From contig CALKBO010000070.1 of NCBI GenBank assembly GCA_937989875.1, positions 1-52,151 of the forward strand: DNA of 52,151 bases, read 5' to 3'. The stretch's first letter is position 1. Each line of letters begins with the position of its first letter. Below, piece by piece: positions 8,009 to 16,599 of the stretch. The notes beneath the pieces are model-generated. The model was not told where the DNA came from, did no database searches, and saw only the letters and a list, made by a program, of their open reading frames with translations. Origin of the DNA: an uncultured Collinsella sp. GTDB lineage: Bacteria > Actinomycetota > Coriobacteriia > Coriobacteriales > Coriobacteriaceae. A program made the position numbers and the translations under genes.

Positions 8009-9727
8009 ATGACGAAACGCGGCGTACGCGAAGTGACCCGCGGCTCAAATAACGCCCCGTTAGGCCCCCTTTCAGGTCAAAAGGAACCCGGCTCGCGGCC
8101 GGGGTTCGATGCCATGGCGCTGCTTTGCGCCGACTGGAAAGAAGCGTACGCCCAGGGCGCGCTTTATATGCGAGACCCCAAAACGGTCAGCTTTGCCACA
8201 CACCTGGAGACTGCAAATGGATCGGCCGTCGAGCTGTCGATTGCCGAAAATGCTCAGGACTGCCTCCCCTGGTTTCTCTCGTATGTCCCCATTGCCGACC
8301 GCATGAAGCTGCGCCGAGATTTTGAGACCAAGGCCCCGAGCATCGACGCCCATACGCAACCCGCTGCAAGCACGAACGCCGATACCGGTGCTCGCCCCGC
8401 TACGACCTCACTGCCCCCGCTCCTAGAGCGCAATCTCGAGCGCATGCAGGAAACCGAAGACTATCTCGAGGGCTCCATTCCGCAAGATCTCGTCGAGGAA
8501 TTTGCATCCCTTGGCGAGGAACTCTCTTCGTTCGCATGGACCTCGCAGCGATGGACTGACACGATCATCGAGTATGCAAAGCGCGACATCGACGTCACGG
8601 CTCTTTTAGATCGTGATTGGAAATTCGCCTTCTCCAACCGGATCATCCGCTTCTATGAGGGTAAGGTCATCTTTCCGGTCAGCGTTCTTCGATGTGACGG
8701 GGAGACTCCGATTGAGGTGTCGATAACGCGCGATCGTAAGATGGATCGCCCGAGTGCGCTGCCTTGGCGCATCTGCTATGTCGACAACTTCGCCTTCCAA
8801 AAGGTACGTGCCGGTCGCGCGCTCACCGACTGGGCGTATCTGGGCAATATCGACAGCATGATCGAAAGTCTTGCAGATTACGCGCTGGACGAAAAATGGG
8901 GCTTTGAGCAAGACGAGGACTCCAAGGACTATTTGATTCTGCGCAGCTACCTCATGTATACCTTCTATCGCCTTCAGTCCGAAAAGAAGGTTCTCGAGAA
9001 CAGCGACAAGGGAATCGCGGCATTTAACACCGGACTCGTCGAGCCTACCTACGAGGCCATTTATGCCTGCTTTTCTCCATCGAGCAGCGGATGCCCATGG
9101 CGCTTCGAGGCCTTTTGCAAAGCAGGTTCAAAGCAGTGGGGCAAGAAACTCGTTGCGTCGTTTGACCCGCTTCCGCAGCGCGCATCCTACTTTGAAAAGA
9201 AGGAAGACCTGCTCTTTGACGGCAACAGAACGCTCCAGCGCGACGTTGACCATATCCTGCTCGACAACATCGACCGCCTGCCCGAGGCGTTTCTTGCCGA
9301 GGAGCTGCGAGGGGGCAGCGATGCGCTCGAAGCACTGTCGAGGGCGGTTAACGCAGATGACGACGCGTCGAAGAAGGCCGCCTATGACGAACTACGCGAA
9401 GCTGTTGAGGATAACGCCAAGGTGAAGCGTCGTCTGATCAACAGACTCGACGATGCCATCGAGCTCGCCCAGAAGCGTGTCGAGTGGAACTTTAAGACCG
9501 CCGTCCCGGCGTTCTACCCCACCAAGAACACCATGAGCCTGCTGCTACCGCTCGACCTGACCGAAAATGACCAGCCCGATGTCGCCCTAGTGGTCGAGCT
9601 CATGGAGTCCGGCGCCTATATCGGCCAAACGATCCTGACCATGAAGATGGCCTATAACAACGCGCGCCTGATCAGCCGCCCGGACAGCGACTGGCTCAAC
9701 ACTTCGCTGCAAGTTCCGGCCTGCTAG
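8009..9727 (+). CDS. DUF3825-family protein with duplicated N-terminal domain
   Basis: The C-terminal half (about residues 265-560) fits DUF3825: LADYALDEKWGF, ILRSYLMYTFYRLQSEKK, AAFNTGLVEPTYEAIYACF, then a run to the end with TAVPAFYPTKNTMSLLLPLDL. Upstream are two copies of one ~60-residue domain, at about 37-95 (LLCADWKEAYAQGALY...CLPWFLSYV) and 198-258 (LLDRDWKFAFSNRIIRF...ALPWRICYV). They are separated by a low-complexity linker (THTQPAASTN-like) and a helical stretch (LLERNLERMQETEDYLEGS). No catalytic motif stands out and the function is unknown. The start is uncertain: no clear Shine-Dalgarno precedes ATG 8009, and ATG 8114 would still keep both repeats. Confidence 0.75.
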   Translation: MTKRGVREVTRGSNNAPLGPLSGQKEPGSRPGFDAMALLCADWKEAYAQGALYMRDPKTVSFATHLETANGSAVELSIAENAQDCLPWFLSYVPIADRMKLRRDFETKAPSIDAHTQPAASTNADTGARPATTSLPPLLERNLERMQETEDYLEGSIPQDLVEEFASLGEELSSFAWTSQRWTDTIIEYAKRDIDVTALLDRDWKFAFSNRIIRFYEGKVIFPVSVLRCDGETPIEVSITRDRKMDRPSALPWRICYVDNFAFQKVRAGRALTDWAYLGNIDSMIESLADYALDEKWGFEQDEDSKDYLILRSYLMYTFYRLQSEKKVLENSDKGIAAFNTGLVEPTYEAIYACFSPSSSGCPWRFEAFCKAGSKQWGKKLVASFDPLPQRASYFEKKEDLLFDGNRTLQRDVDHILLDNIDRLPEAFLAEELRGGSDALEALSRAVNADDDASKKAAYDELREAVEDNAKVKRRLINRLDDAIELAQKRVEWNFKTAVPAFYPTKNTMSLLLPLDLTENDQPDVALVVELMESGAYIGQTILTMKMAYNNARLISRPDSDWLNTSLQVPAC

Positions 9728-9842
9728 ACCGCCCGATTCTCTTGCCCAGCGTTCCACCAAAGATCGTGGGGCTTTGCTATGTGTCGATCAATCGAACGGA
9801 ACCAACTCGGTTTTGCCTGAGCAAGCTCTTTCCTACCAAAAT

Positions 9843-9902
9843 TCGAACGATTGTTCGATGGATTTCGTGTTGGTTGGAATCGCCCAAGGGCTGGGCTATG
9901 CT
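9843..9902 (+). promoter_or_regulatory. LexA (SOS) box plus promoter for the topoisomerase pair
   Basis: TCGAACGATTGTTCGA (9843-9858) is a perfect 16-bp palindrome fitting the Gram-positive/actinobacterial LexA consensus (TCGAAC-N4-GTTCGA). Fifteen base pairs downstream is a candidate promoter, TTGGAA (9874-9879), 17-nt spacer, TATGCT (9897-9902). Translation of the first gene begins at 9958. No other gene lies between 9728 and 9957, and the upstream gene reads away from the box, so the topoisomerase operon is the obvious target. Confidence 0.75.
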
Positions 9903-9957
9903 ACCTTGACTATCTATACGACTTAAATGCACAAGAGGAAGCACCAAGAGAGCGAGC

Positions 9958-11955
9958 ATGGCAAAAAACACCGCAAACTATGGTAATGACAGTATTCGTC
10001 AGCTCAAGGACGAGGAGCGTGTACGCCTGCGCCCCGCCGTTATCTTTGGCTCGGACGGACTCGATGGCTGCGCGCATGCCGCCTTCGAGATCCTGTCCAA
10101 CGCCGTTGACGAGGCGCGCCAGGGCTACGGCAAGCTCATCACCCTCACCGCCTTTCGCGATGGCTCTATCCAAGTAGAGGATAATGGCCGCGGCTGCCCG
10201 CTCGACTGGAACCCCTCCGAGAAGCGCTTTAACTGGGAGCTCGTCTTTTGCGAGCTCTACGCCGGAGGCAAGTACAATAACAACCAGGGTGGCGACTACG
10301 ACTTCTCGCTCGGCACCAACGGCCTGGGCTCCTGCGCGACCCAGTATGCTTCCGAGTACATGGACGTCACGGTTTGGCGCGACGGCAACAAGTACTCCCT
10401 GCACTTTAAGAAGGGCAAGGTCGTCGGCGCCAAAAAGAAGGCGCTCGAGATTGAGCCCAGCGACGAGGATCGCACTGGTACCACCATCAAGTGGCGCCCC
10501 GACCTTGAGGTCTTTACCTCGATCAGCATTCCCCACGACTGGTATCGCGAGACCATGCGCCGCCAGGCCGTGGTCAACGCCAACGTGACCTTCCGCCTGC
10601 GTATCGAGGGCGACGATGGCGAATTTACCGAAGAGGACTTTTGCTATCCCAAGGGCATCGAGGACTACGTGCTCGAGAAGGTCGGCGCCGACTACCTCAC
10701 CGAGCCCTTCTTTATCGAGGCCGACCGCCGCGGTCGCGATCGCGAGGACCTGCCCGACTACAACGTTAAGATCACCGCTTGCATGTGCTTCTCGCGCACT
10801 TTCATGATGCAGGAGTACTACCACAACTCATCGTGGCTCGAGAACGGCGGCTCGCCTGAGAAAGCCGCCCGCAGCGCTCTGACCAGCGCCATTGATGCCT
10901 ACATTAAGCAACAGGGCAAATACAACAAAAACGAGAGCGGCATTAAGTGGCAGGACGTCCAGGACTGCCTGGTGCTGGTGACCAACTGCTTCTCCACCCA
11001 GACGTCCTACGAAAACCAGACCAAGAAGGCCATCAACAACCGCTTTATCCAACAGGCCATGACGGCGTTCTTTAAGGAGCGCCTCTCCACCTACCTGATC
11101 GAGAACAAAGATGCTGCCAACAAGATTCTGGAGCAGGTGCTCATCAACAAACGCTCGCGCGAGAATGCCGAGAAGACCCGCCAGAGCATCAAGACCAACC
11201 TGCAGCAAAAGACCGACATGGCCAATCGCGTGCAGAAGTTCATCGACTGCCGCTCCAAAGATAAGGACCGTCGCGAGATCTACATCGTAGAGGGCGACTC
11301 GGCAGCAGGCGCCATTCGCACCTCGCGCGATGCCGAGTTCCAAGGCGTCATGCCCGTCCGCGGCAAGATCCTCAACTGCCTGAAGGAGGACTATCCGCGC
11401 ATCTTTAAGTCCGACATCATCATGGACCTCATGCGCGTGCTGGGCTGCGGCGTTGAGATCAAGGACAAGCGCATCAAGAACCTTGGCGCCTTCGACCTGG
11501 ACAACCTCAACTGGAACAAGGTCATCATCTGCACGGACGCCGACGTCGACGGTTATCACATCCGCACGCTCGTACTCACCATGCTCTATCGCCTGGTGCC
11601 CACGCTCATCGACGAGGGCTACGTGTACATCGCCGAGTCGCCGCTCTACGAGATCAACTGCAAAGAGAAGACCTACTTTGCCTACACCGAGCTCGAGAAG
11701 AACGGCATCCTCAAGGAAATCGGCGACCAGAAGTGCTCCATCAACCGCTCGAAGGGTCTTGGTGAGAACGATCCGGACATGATGTGGCTCACCACCATGA
11801 ACCCCGAGACGCGTCGCCTGATCAAGGTTGAGCCCGAGGACGTCACCAAGATGGAAACCATGTTCAACCTGTTGCTGGGCAACGACGAGACAGGCCGCAA
11901 GCGCCATATCTCTGAGCACGGCAAGGAATACCTGGACCAGCTGGACCTGCAGTAA
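9958..11955 (+). CDS. Atypical GyrB/ParE-like type II topoisomerase ATPase subunit
   Basis: The 665-residue protein has the GHKL ATPase domain (NAVDEARQGYG, VEDNGRGCPLDW, SLGTNGLGSCATQYAS), the transducer domain, and a TOPRIM domain (IYIVEGDSAAGAIRTSRD, CTDADVDGYHIRTLVLTMLYR). The C-terminal stretch includes SKGLGENDPDMMW. It departs from canonical GyrB/ParE: the N-terminal RKRPGMYIG segment reads RLRPAVIFGSDGLDG, and EGDSAGGSAKQ reads EGDSAAGAIRT. These traits match the extra, divergent subunit seen next to the main gyrase in some Firmicutes and Coriobacteria. It would supply ATP-driven strand passage with the 12001-14241 product. The two genes are 45 nt apart, likely one operon, and a LexA box lies upstream. 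Confidence 0.88.
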   Translation: MAKNTANYGNDSIRQLKDEERVRLRPAVIFGSDGLDGCAHAAFEILSNAVDEARQGYGKLITLTAFRDGSIQVEDNGRGCPLDWNPSEKRFNWELVFCELYAGGKYNNNQGGDYDFSLGTNGLGSCATQYASEYMDVTVWRDGNKYSLHFKKGKVVGAKKKALEIEPSDEDRTGTTIKWRPDLEVFTSISIPHDWYRETMRRQAVVNANVTFRLRIEGDDGEFTEEDFCYPKGIEDYVLEKVGADYLTEPFFIEADRRGRDREDLPDYNVKITACMCFSRTFMMQEYYHNSSWLENGGSPEKAARSALTSAIDAYIKQQGKYNKNESGIKWQDVQDCLVLVTNCFSTQTSYENQTKKAINNRFIQQAMTAFFKERLSTYLIENKDAANKILEQVLINKRSRENAEKTRQSIKTNLQQKTDMANRVQKFIDCRSKDKDRREIYIVEGDSAAGAIRTSRDAEFQGVMPVRGKILNCLKEDYPRIFKSDIIMDLMRVLGCGVEIKDKRIKNLGAFDLDNLNWNKVIICTDADVDGYHIRTLVLTMLYRLVPTLIDEGYVYIAESPLYEINCKEKTYFAYTELEKNGILKEIGDQKCSINRSKGLGENDPDMMWLTTMNPETRRLIKVEPEDVTKMETMFNLLLGNDETGRKRHISEHGKEYLDQLDLQ

Positions 11956-12000
11956 CAGCACATCGATAACGACGGCCCACAAGAAGTTCAAGAGGATATC

Positions 12001-14241
12001 GTGGCAAAGAAGAAGACGAAGAACCAGCCAAAGAAAAAGCAGGTCAACGCCGAGAACGTTATTGGCCTGCACTCCGAGGTCACCGACCAGCCGATTACGC
12101 AGACGCTCGAGGTCAACTACATGCCCTACGCCATGAGCGTTAACGTCTCGCGTGCGTTCCCCGAGATCGACGGATTTAAGCCCTCGCACCGCAAGCTGCT
12201 CTACACCATGTACAAGATGGGTCTGCTCAAGGGAGAGCGCCAGAAGAGCGCCAACATCGTGGGCCAAACCATGAAGCTCAACCCGCACGGCGACGCCGCT
12301 ATTTACGAGACGATGGTGCGTTTGGCCACCGGTAACGAGGCACTGCTCGCCCCTTTCGTGGAGTCGAAGGGCAACTTTGGCAAGTACTATTCGGGCGACC
12401 TGAGCTACGCCGCCTCGCGTTATACCGAGGCCAAGCTCTCCCCCATCAGTGCCGAGATCTTCAAGGACATCGACAAGGACCCTGTCGACTTCGTCGACAG
12501 CTACGACGGCGCCATGAAGGAGCCGCGCCTGCTGCCCACCACGTTCCCCAACATCCTCGTCTCGGCCAACAAGGGCATCGGCGTCGCCATGGCGTCCGAC
12601 ATCTGCGGTTTCAACCTCAATGAGGTCTGCACCGCCACGATGCACTACCTGCAGGATCCCGACTGCGACCTGCTCGAGCACATGCCCATGCCCGACTTCT
12701 CGACCGGCGGCGAGATCATCTACCGCCGCGAGGAGATGGAGAAGATCGTCGAGACCGGCCTGGGCAGCTTCCAGATTCGCTCCCGCTGGCGTTGGATTCC
12801 CGAAGAGCGCATCATCGAGGTCTACGAAATCCCCTACACCACCAAAACCGACGTCATTATCGAGCGCATCGTCAAGCTCTCCAAGGAGGGCAAGGTCAAG
12901 GAGATCGCTGACATCCGCGACGAGACCGACCTTTCGGGCCTGCGCATCGCCATCGACCTTAAACGCGGTGTCGATCCCGACAAGCTCATGGCCAAGCTCT
13001 ATCGCTCGACCACGCTGCAGGATTCGTTCTCGTGCAACTTTAACGTACTGGTCGACGGCTACCCCCGCGTTATGGGCGTGCGCCAGATCTTGCACGAGTG
13101 GGTCAAGTGGCGTATTGAGTCCACGCGTCGCCGCATTAACTTTGACCTGGGCAAAAAGTCCGAGCGCCTGCACCTGCTGCACGGCCTTGAGGCAATCCTG
13201 CTCGACATCGACAAGGCCATCGCCATCATCCGTGGCACCAAGCTCGAGGCCGAGGTCGTGCCAAACCTTATGAAGGGTTTCGACATCGACGAGACCCAGG
13301 CAGAGTTTGTTGCCGAGCTTAAGCTCCGCAATATCAACGAGGAGTACATCCTCAACCGCACCAAGGACATTGCCAAACTCGAGGGTGAGATTGCCGAACT
13401 TGAGGAGATCCTCTCGAGCGAAGACAACATCAAGAAGGTCATCAGCGACGAGCTGGCCGCCGTCAACAAAAAGTATGTGATGCCGCGCCGCACGGGCAGG
13501 ATTGAGCCCCATGAGGTTATCGAGGTGAGCTTGGAACCCGAGGTCGAGGAGTACCCGGTCACCATCATGCTCTCGCGCGATGGCTACCTTAAAAAGATGA
13601 CGGACCGCGTGCTCAAGAAGGCTGCGACACTCAAGTACAAGGACGGCGACAAGCCCTTTATCGAGTTCCCGTCCTCCAATACGCACGAGCTGCTCGTGTT
13701 TACCAACAAGAGCCAGGTGTACAAGTGCAAAGTCGCGGCGTTTGAGGACACCAAGTCGGCCCAGTTGGGCTCGTACCTGCCGACCGATCTTGAGATGGAA
13801 CCCGACGAGAGCGTCATCTGGGTCATCGACCCCGAGGACTACAAGGCCGACGTGCTGTTTGTCTTTGAAAACGGCCGCGTGGTGCGCGTCGCGCTTTCCG
13901 GATACGTCACCAAGACCAACCGCAAGCGCCTCAAGAACGCCATCTACGGTGGCAGCAAGCTGCTGTATGCCCAGGTGCTCAGGGAAGATCGCGACCTAGC
14001 GCTGGTCTCGAGCGACTATCGTTTGATGAACTTCAACACGTCTCTGCTCAAGACCAAGACGACTACCAACACGCAGGGCGTCCAGGCCTTTACCGCCAAG
14101 AAGGGCCGCTCGGTCACCACCGTCGGCACGACCGAGGAAATCCTTGGCGCCGGCGTCTCTGCCGAGAGGTTCACTGCGCAGAGCCTACCCTCCGCCGGTG
14201 CCCTCATGAAGGAAAACGACATGCCGAGTTTGTTTGACTAG
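12001..14241 (+). CDS. Atypical GyrA/ParC-like type II topoisomerase subunit
   Basis: The 746-residue protein starts at GTG 12001, with AGAGG just upstream, and a lysine-rich head (AKKKTKNQPKKKQ). The breakage-reunion domain is clear: FPEIDGFKPSHRKLLYTMYKMGL, NPHGDAAIYETMVRLAT, and the catalytic tyrosine in YAASRYTEAK (Tyr141). A coiled-coil region follows (DIAKLEGEIAELEEILSSEDNIKKVISDELAAVNKKY), then a reduced beta-propeller C-terminal domain (LFVFENGRVVRVALSGY). At the position of E. coli GyrA Ser83 this protein has alanine (HGDAAIYE). In GyrA, substitutions there affect quinolone binding; the effect here is not known. With the upstream ATPase subunit it should form a heterotetramer. Confidence 0.9.
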   Translation: MAKKKTKNQPKKKQVNAENVIGLHSEVTDQPITQTLEVNYMPYAMSVNVSRAFPEIDGFKPSHRKLLYTMYKMGLLKGERQKSANIVGQTMKLNPHGDAAIYETMVRLATGNEALLAPFVESKGNFGKYYSGDLSYAASRYTEAKLSPISAEIFKDIDKDPVDFVDSYDGAMKEPRLLPTTFPNILVSANKGIGVAMASDICGFNLNEVCTATMHYLQDPDCDLLEHMPMPDFSTGGEIIYRREEMEKIVETGLGSFQIRSRWRWIPEERIIEVYEIPYTTKTDVIIERIVKLSKEGKVKEIADIRDETDLSGLRIAIDLKRGVDPDKLMAKLYRSTTLQDSFSCNFNVLVDGYPRVMGVRQILHEWVKWRIESTRRRINFDLGKKSERLHLLHGLEAILLDIDKAIAIIRGTKLEAEVVPNLMKGFDIDETQAEFVAELKLRNINEEYILNRTKDIAKLEGEIAELEEILSSEDNIKKVISDELAAVNKKYVMPRRTGRIEPHEVIEVSLEPEVEEYPVTIMLSRDGYLKKMTDRVLKKAATLKYKDGDKPFIEFPSSNTHELLVFTNKSQVYKCKVAAFEDTKSAQLGSYLPTDLEMEPDESVIWVIDPEDYKADVLFVFENGRVVRVALSGYVTKTNRKRLKNAIYGGSKLLYAQVLREDRDLALVSSDYRLMNFNTSLLKTKTTTNTQGVQAFTAKKGRSVTTVGTTEEILGAGVSAERFTAQSLPSAGALMKENDMPSLFD

Positions 14242-14277
14242 GACGACGGCAGAGCCGCCATAAACTTTCAAAACAGT

Positions 14278-14314
14278 GGGGCCCGGAGCGCAGCAACATC
14301 GCGCTCCGGGCCCC
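14278..14314. terminator. Bidirectional terminator
   Basis: A perfect 14-bp stem (GGGGCCCGGAGCGC, 9-nt loop, GCGCTCCGGGCCCC) lies between the convergent topoisomerase and ATPase genes. It is 37 nt past the first stop and 18 nt past the second, so it can serve both. Confidence 0.8.
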
Positions 14315-14331
14315 GCTCGTTGCAACGTATA

Positions 14332-15540
14332 TCATATGCCCCACACGGGAATCGCTTGGACATCCTTGGTAATAAGGTATGGATCTGGGGTTTGACAGAC
14401 AACGTGTCCAAACCCAATTTTATAGCCGGTCAGGCCCTCGAGACAGGAAAAATTCTTCACCGCATCTTTGCCCACCGTGGCTGACATCTTTACCTCGACG
14501 GGATGGAGAATATGGCCCTCTTGGATGAGCAAATCAATTTCGCGCTTCTTTTGGTCTCGATAGAACCATACGTCGCGAAGGCTCTTCCCCGCGTTCATAA
14601 AGCTCTTCAAAATTTCCGAGACAATGAACGTCTCAAATATATGCCCCGCCGCGGCCCCGTTGCGCAATTGCTCCGGCGTTATCCACCTCGTTAGATGACA
14701 AACAAGACCTGTATCCATAAAGAATATCTTAGGGGTCTTGGTCAGACGCTTATCGACATTAGGCCAAAAGGGCTCGACAATCCGGACGATGTTCGATGCC
14801 TGCAAAACCGAGAGCCAAGCCTTCACCGTCTTACGGTCGACGTCAACGGTGTTTCCAATATCGGTGGCATTTAACAGTTGCCCCGTTCTCGCTGCGCACG
14901 CGACCATAAAGCTGTAGAACTTCGCCTCATCCTTTACGTTTACAAGATCGCGAACATCGCGTTCGAGATATGCGGCAACGTAGTCGGAATAATAGGAGTC
15001 CCAATCGATAGTTGGGTCTTGCAGTTCGGGCATCGAACCCCTATGGATGATGTTCCAAATATTTCCCGAAGACATCTTAGAGGCCAAGGAAACCTTTTTG
15101 GGGATATACGGACGAGGGCCCTGGGGACCACCAACGAGTTCGCGCAAGCTTAAAGAGGGCATCTCCAGAATTCTAATCCTCCCCGCCAAGGATTCGCTCA
15201 CCCCTTTCATAAGGTGATATGTCTGGGATCCCGTGAGGACGATTCGGCCCTTCTCCTCTGATTGATCGACAACCCACTTCACCGGAGAAAAAAGCTCAGG
15301 CACTCGCTGAATCTCATCAATGATGATCGGCAGATCATGAGACTCGAAAAACAGGGCGGCGTCCTCTTTTGCAAGAAGATAATCCCGCGGGTTCTCCATC
15401 GAAACATAGTCGAATCGGTCGCCTAGATGTTGCTTGAGAACCGTCGTCTTCCCAACTTGGCGCGCTCCGGTCACCAAGACAACTTTTCCCTGTCCCAGCA
15501 TCGAATCTATCGTCTGTTCAATTTCGCGCTCGATGTACAT
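14332..15540 (-). CDS. AAA_14 / DUF4143 ATP-binding protein
   Basis: The 402-residue protein has an N-terminal P-loop ATPase domain (Walker A GARQVGKTTVLKQ, Walker B LPIIIDEIQRVPELF, sensor-like IVLTGSQTYHLM). A C-terminal DUF4143 domain follows (DVDRKTVKAWLSVLQASNIVRIVEPFWPN, KIFFMDTGLVCHLT, FYRDQKKREIDLLIQEG, HPVEVKMS). The last part resembles a nuclease-like fold (E-I-D-L...E-V-K). Start at ATG 15540 (MYIEREIEQ) is favoured by GGGAGG upstream. Such proteins are frequent in gut bacteria and archaea, often in variable loci; a role in conflict or mobile-DNA control is suspected but not established. Its own promoter is at 15566-15594. Confidence 0.85.
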   Translation of the reverse strand: MYIEREIEQTIDSMLGQGKVVLVTGARQVGKTTVLKQHLGDRFDYVSMENPRDYLLAKEDAALFFESHDLPIIIDEIQRVPELFSPVKWVVDQSEEKGRIVLTGSQTYHLMKGVSESLAGRIRILEMPSLSLRELVGGPQGPRPYIPKKVSLASKMSSGNIWNIIHRGSMPELQDPTIDWDSYYSDYVAAYLERDVRDLVNVKDEAKFYSFMVACAARTGQLLNATDIGNTVDVDRKTVKAWLSVLQASNIVRIVEPFWPNVDKRLTKTPKIFFMDTGLVCHLTRWITPEQLRNGAAAGHIFETFIVSEILKSFMNAGKSLRDVWFYRDQKKREIDLLIQEGHILHPVEVKMSATVGKDAVKNFSCLEGLTGYKIGFGHVVCQTPDPYLITKDVQAIPVWGI

Positions 15541-15565
15541 ACAATCGCCTCCCGTTATGGAGTCT

Positions 15566-15594
15566 ATTATCTCGTACAAACGTTAATTGGTCAA
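15566..15594 (-). promoter_or_regulatory. Promoter of the DUF4143 ATPase
   Basis: On the minus strand, TTGACC (15589-15594), a 17-nt spacer and GATAAT (15566-15571) make a strong sigma-70-type promoter 26 nt upstream of the chosen start. Confidence 0.65.
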
Positions 15595-15644
15595 AATCGG
15601 GAGCGCTACTCCCGCTTTTCACTCACAGTCTTCTGCCCGATTCT

Positions 15645-15815
15645 GGCCCCAGCAGGGTCTCAGAAATTGCCAAGCGTATGGGCGTCGCCAGCAACTATGC
15701 AAGTCAATACAAACGCCGCCTCCTCGAGGACGGCGTTATCGGGGAACGTGGACGTGGCCTCGTCGGCTTCGACATCCCCGCGTTCAAGGAGTTCCTGAGC
15801 GAGAAGGCCTCCTAG
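15645..15815 (+). pseudogene. 3' remnant of an ATPase with winged-helix tail
   Basis: An open frame of 56 codons without a start reads RVSEIAKRMGVASNYASQ, YKRRLLEDGVIGERGRG, LVGFDIPAFKEFLSEKAS, then stop. This is the C-terminal winged-helix that ends many AAA_14-type ATP-binding proteins in this group of bacteria. The rest of the gene is missing. It lies next to a related intact ATPase, so it probably marks an earlier insertion or loss of a second copy. Confidence 0.6.
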
Positions 15816-15844
15816 CGCGCCAAGATTGTCCGCAAGGACTTCAA

Positions 15845-15911
15845 CGCATGGCAATCAGCATTCCTCTTGGTAAGGACAGCAAGCATTTCCACTAGTGTTG
15901 ATTGCCATGCG
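15845..15911. repeat. 13-bp inverted repeat
   Basis: CGCATGGCAATCA (15845-15857) and TGATTGCCATGCG (15899-15911) are perfect inverted copies 41 bp apart, directly after the ATPase remnant. It may be a long hairpin terminator for the flavodoxin gene ending at 15924, or the scar of a small element. The core between the arms holds no gene. Confidence 0.5.
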
Positions 15912-15923
15912 CTCTTCGAGCCC

Positions 15924-16454
15924 TTAGGCGAGCTTGCGAGCGAGCTCTCGCACCTTTTCCAGCTTGGGCGAGGAGGCCATGCTGTCGCGCTCGGTCATGC
16001 CGCTAATGGTGACAATGCCCTGGTCCTCCCACTTGCAGTACGCGCAGGCTGACTTATACATAGCGATAGCCGCATCATAGACGCCCTCGCTGTGGCTATC
16101 GAGCAAAAGGGCCGTCTTGGTGAACGGGAAGCCCGTAGCACCGAAGGCGTACAGGCGGTCGATGACAGCCTTCTCCTGTGCAGTGATATCAAACCAGTAG
16201 ATAGGCGAAGCGAAGACAACCATGTCGGTGTCTTTCAGCGACTCGATCACGTTGGCCATGTCATCCTTCTGCACGCAGACGCCCTCATGGGCGAAGCAGT
16301 ATTGGCATCCCAAGCAGCCGGCGATCTTCTTGCTGGCAACGCGGACGACCTCGACCGCATTGTCGCCCTCACGCGCGGTCTCGGCAAACGCCTCAACCAT
16401 GGTGTCGGTATTGGCGCCTTTGCGCGGGCTGCCGCTCAATACAACGATTTTCAT
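15924..16454 (-). CDS. NADPH-dependent FMN reductase / flavodoxin-fold protein
   Basis: The 176-residue protein has the flavodoxin-fold phosphate loop at the N-terminus (KIVVLSGSPRKGANTDTMVEAF), the cysteine cluster CLGCQYCFAHEGVC after strand 2, and the FMN-contacting segment VVFASPIYWFDITAQEKAVIDR. This is the iron-sulphur flavoprotein-like NAD(P)H-dependent oxidoreductase family common in anaerobes, reducing quinones, nitro compounds or disulphides with FMN. The CxxCxxC-type cluster may bind Fe-S or only be structural. It starts at ATG 16454 with GGAGAGGG upstream and appears to be a single-gene unit. The 145-bp gap above it (16455-16599) shows nothing further. Confidence 0.82.
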   Translation of the reverse strand: MKIVVLSGSPRKGANTDTMVEAFAETAREGDNAVEVVRVASKKIAGCLGCQYCFAHEGVCVQKDDMANVIESLKDTDMVVFASPIYWFDITAQEKAVIDRLYAFGATGFPFTKTALLLDSHSEGVYDAAIAMYKSACAYCKWEDQGIVTISGMTERDSMASSPKLEKVRELARKLA

Positions 16455-16599
16455 AGGATTCCCTCTCCTTCATGCCGCAGGCGCGCAGCATGTTTTCTTG
16501 TAACCAAAACGAATGGAGTTAATCAATCGCCTCGTTTCAGCTACTCCCACTCTTTAGAAGAATCGTTGCTGGAGGCTTGGCATTAAATCAAGGCACGCC

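Noticed and set aside
9843..9858. tRNA T-arm-like TTCGA string
   Set aside because: The string is a perfect palindrome with no acceptor or anticodon arm around it; a LexA box explains it better.
10828..13686. 952-codon open frame on the minus strand opposite the topoisomerase genes
   Set aside because: It is antisense to two well-supported genes, its composition mirrors their GC-biased third positions, and it shows no domain.
15427..15798. 123-codon frame across the ATPase promoter
   Set aside because: It crosses the promoter and the remnant in the wrong frame; the remnant's own frame gives the meaningful sequence.
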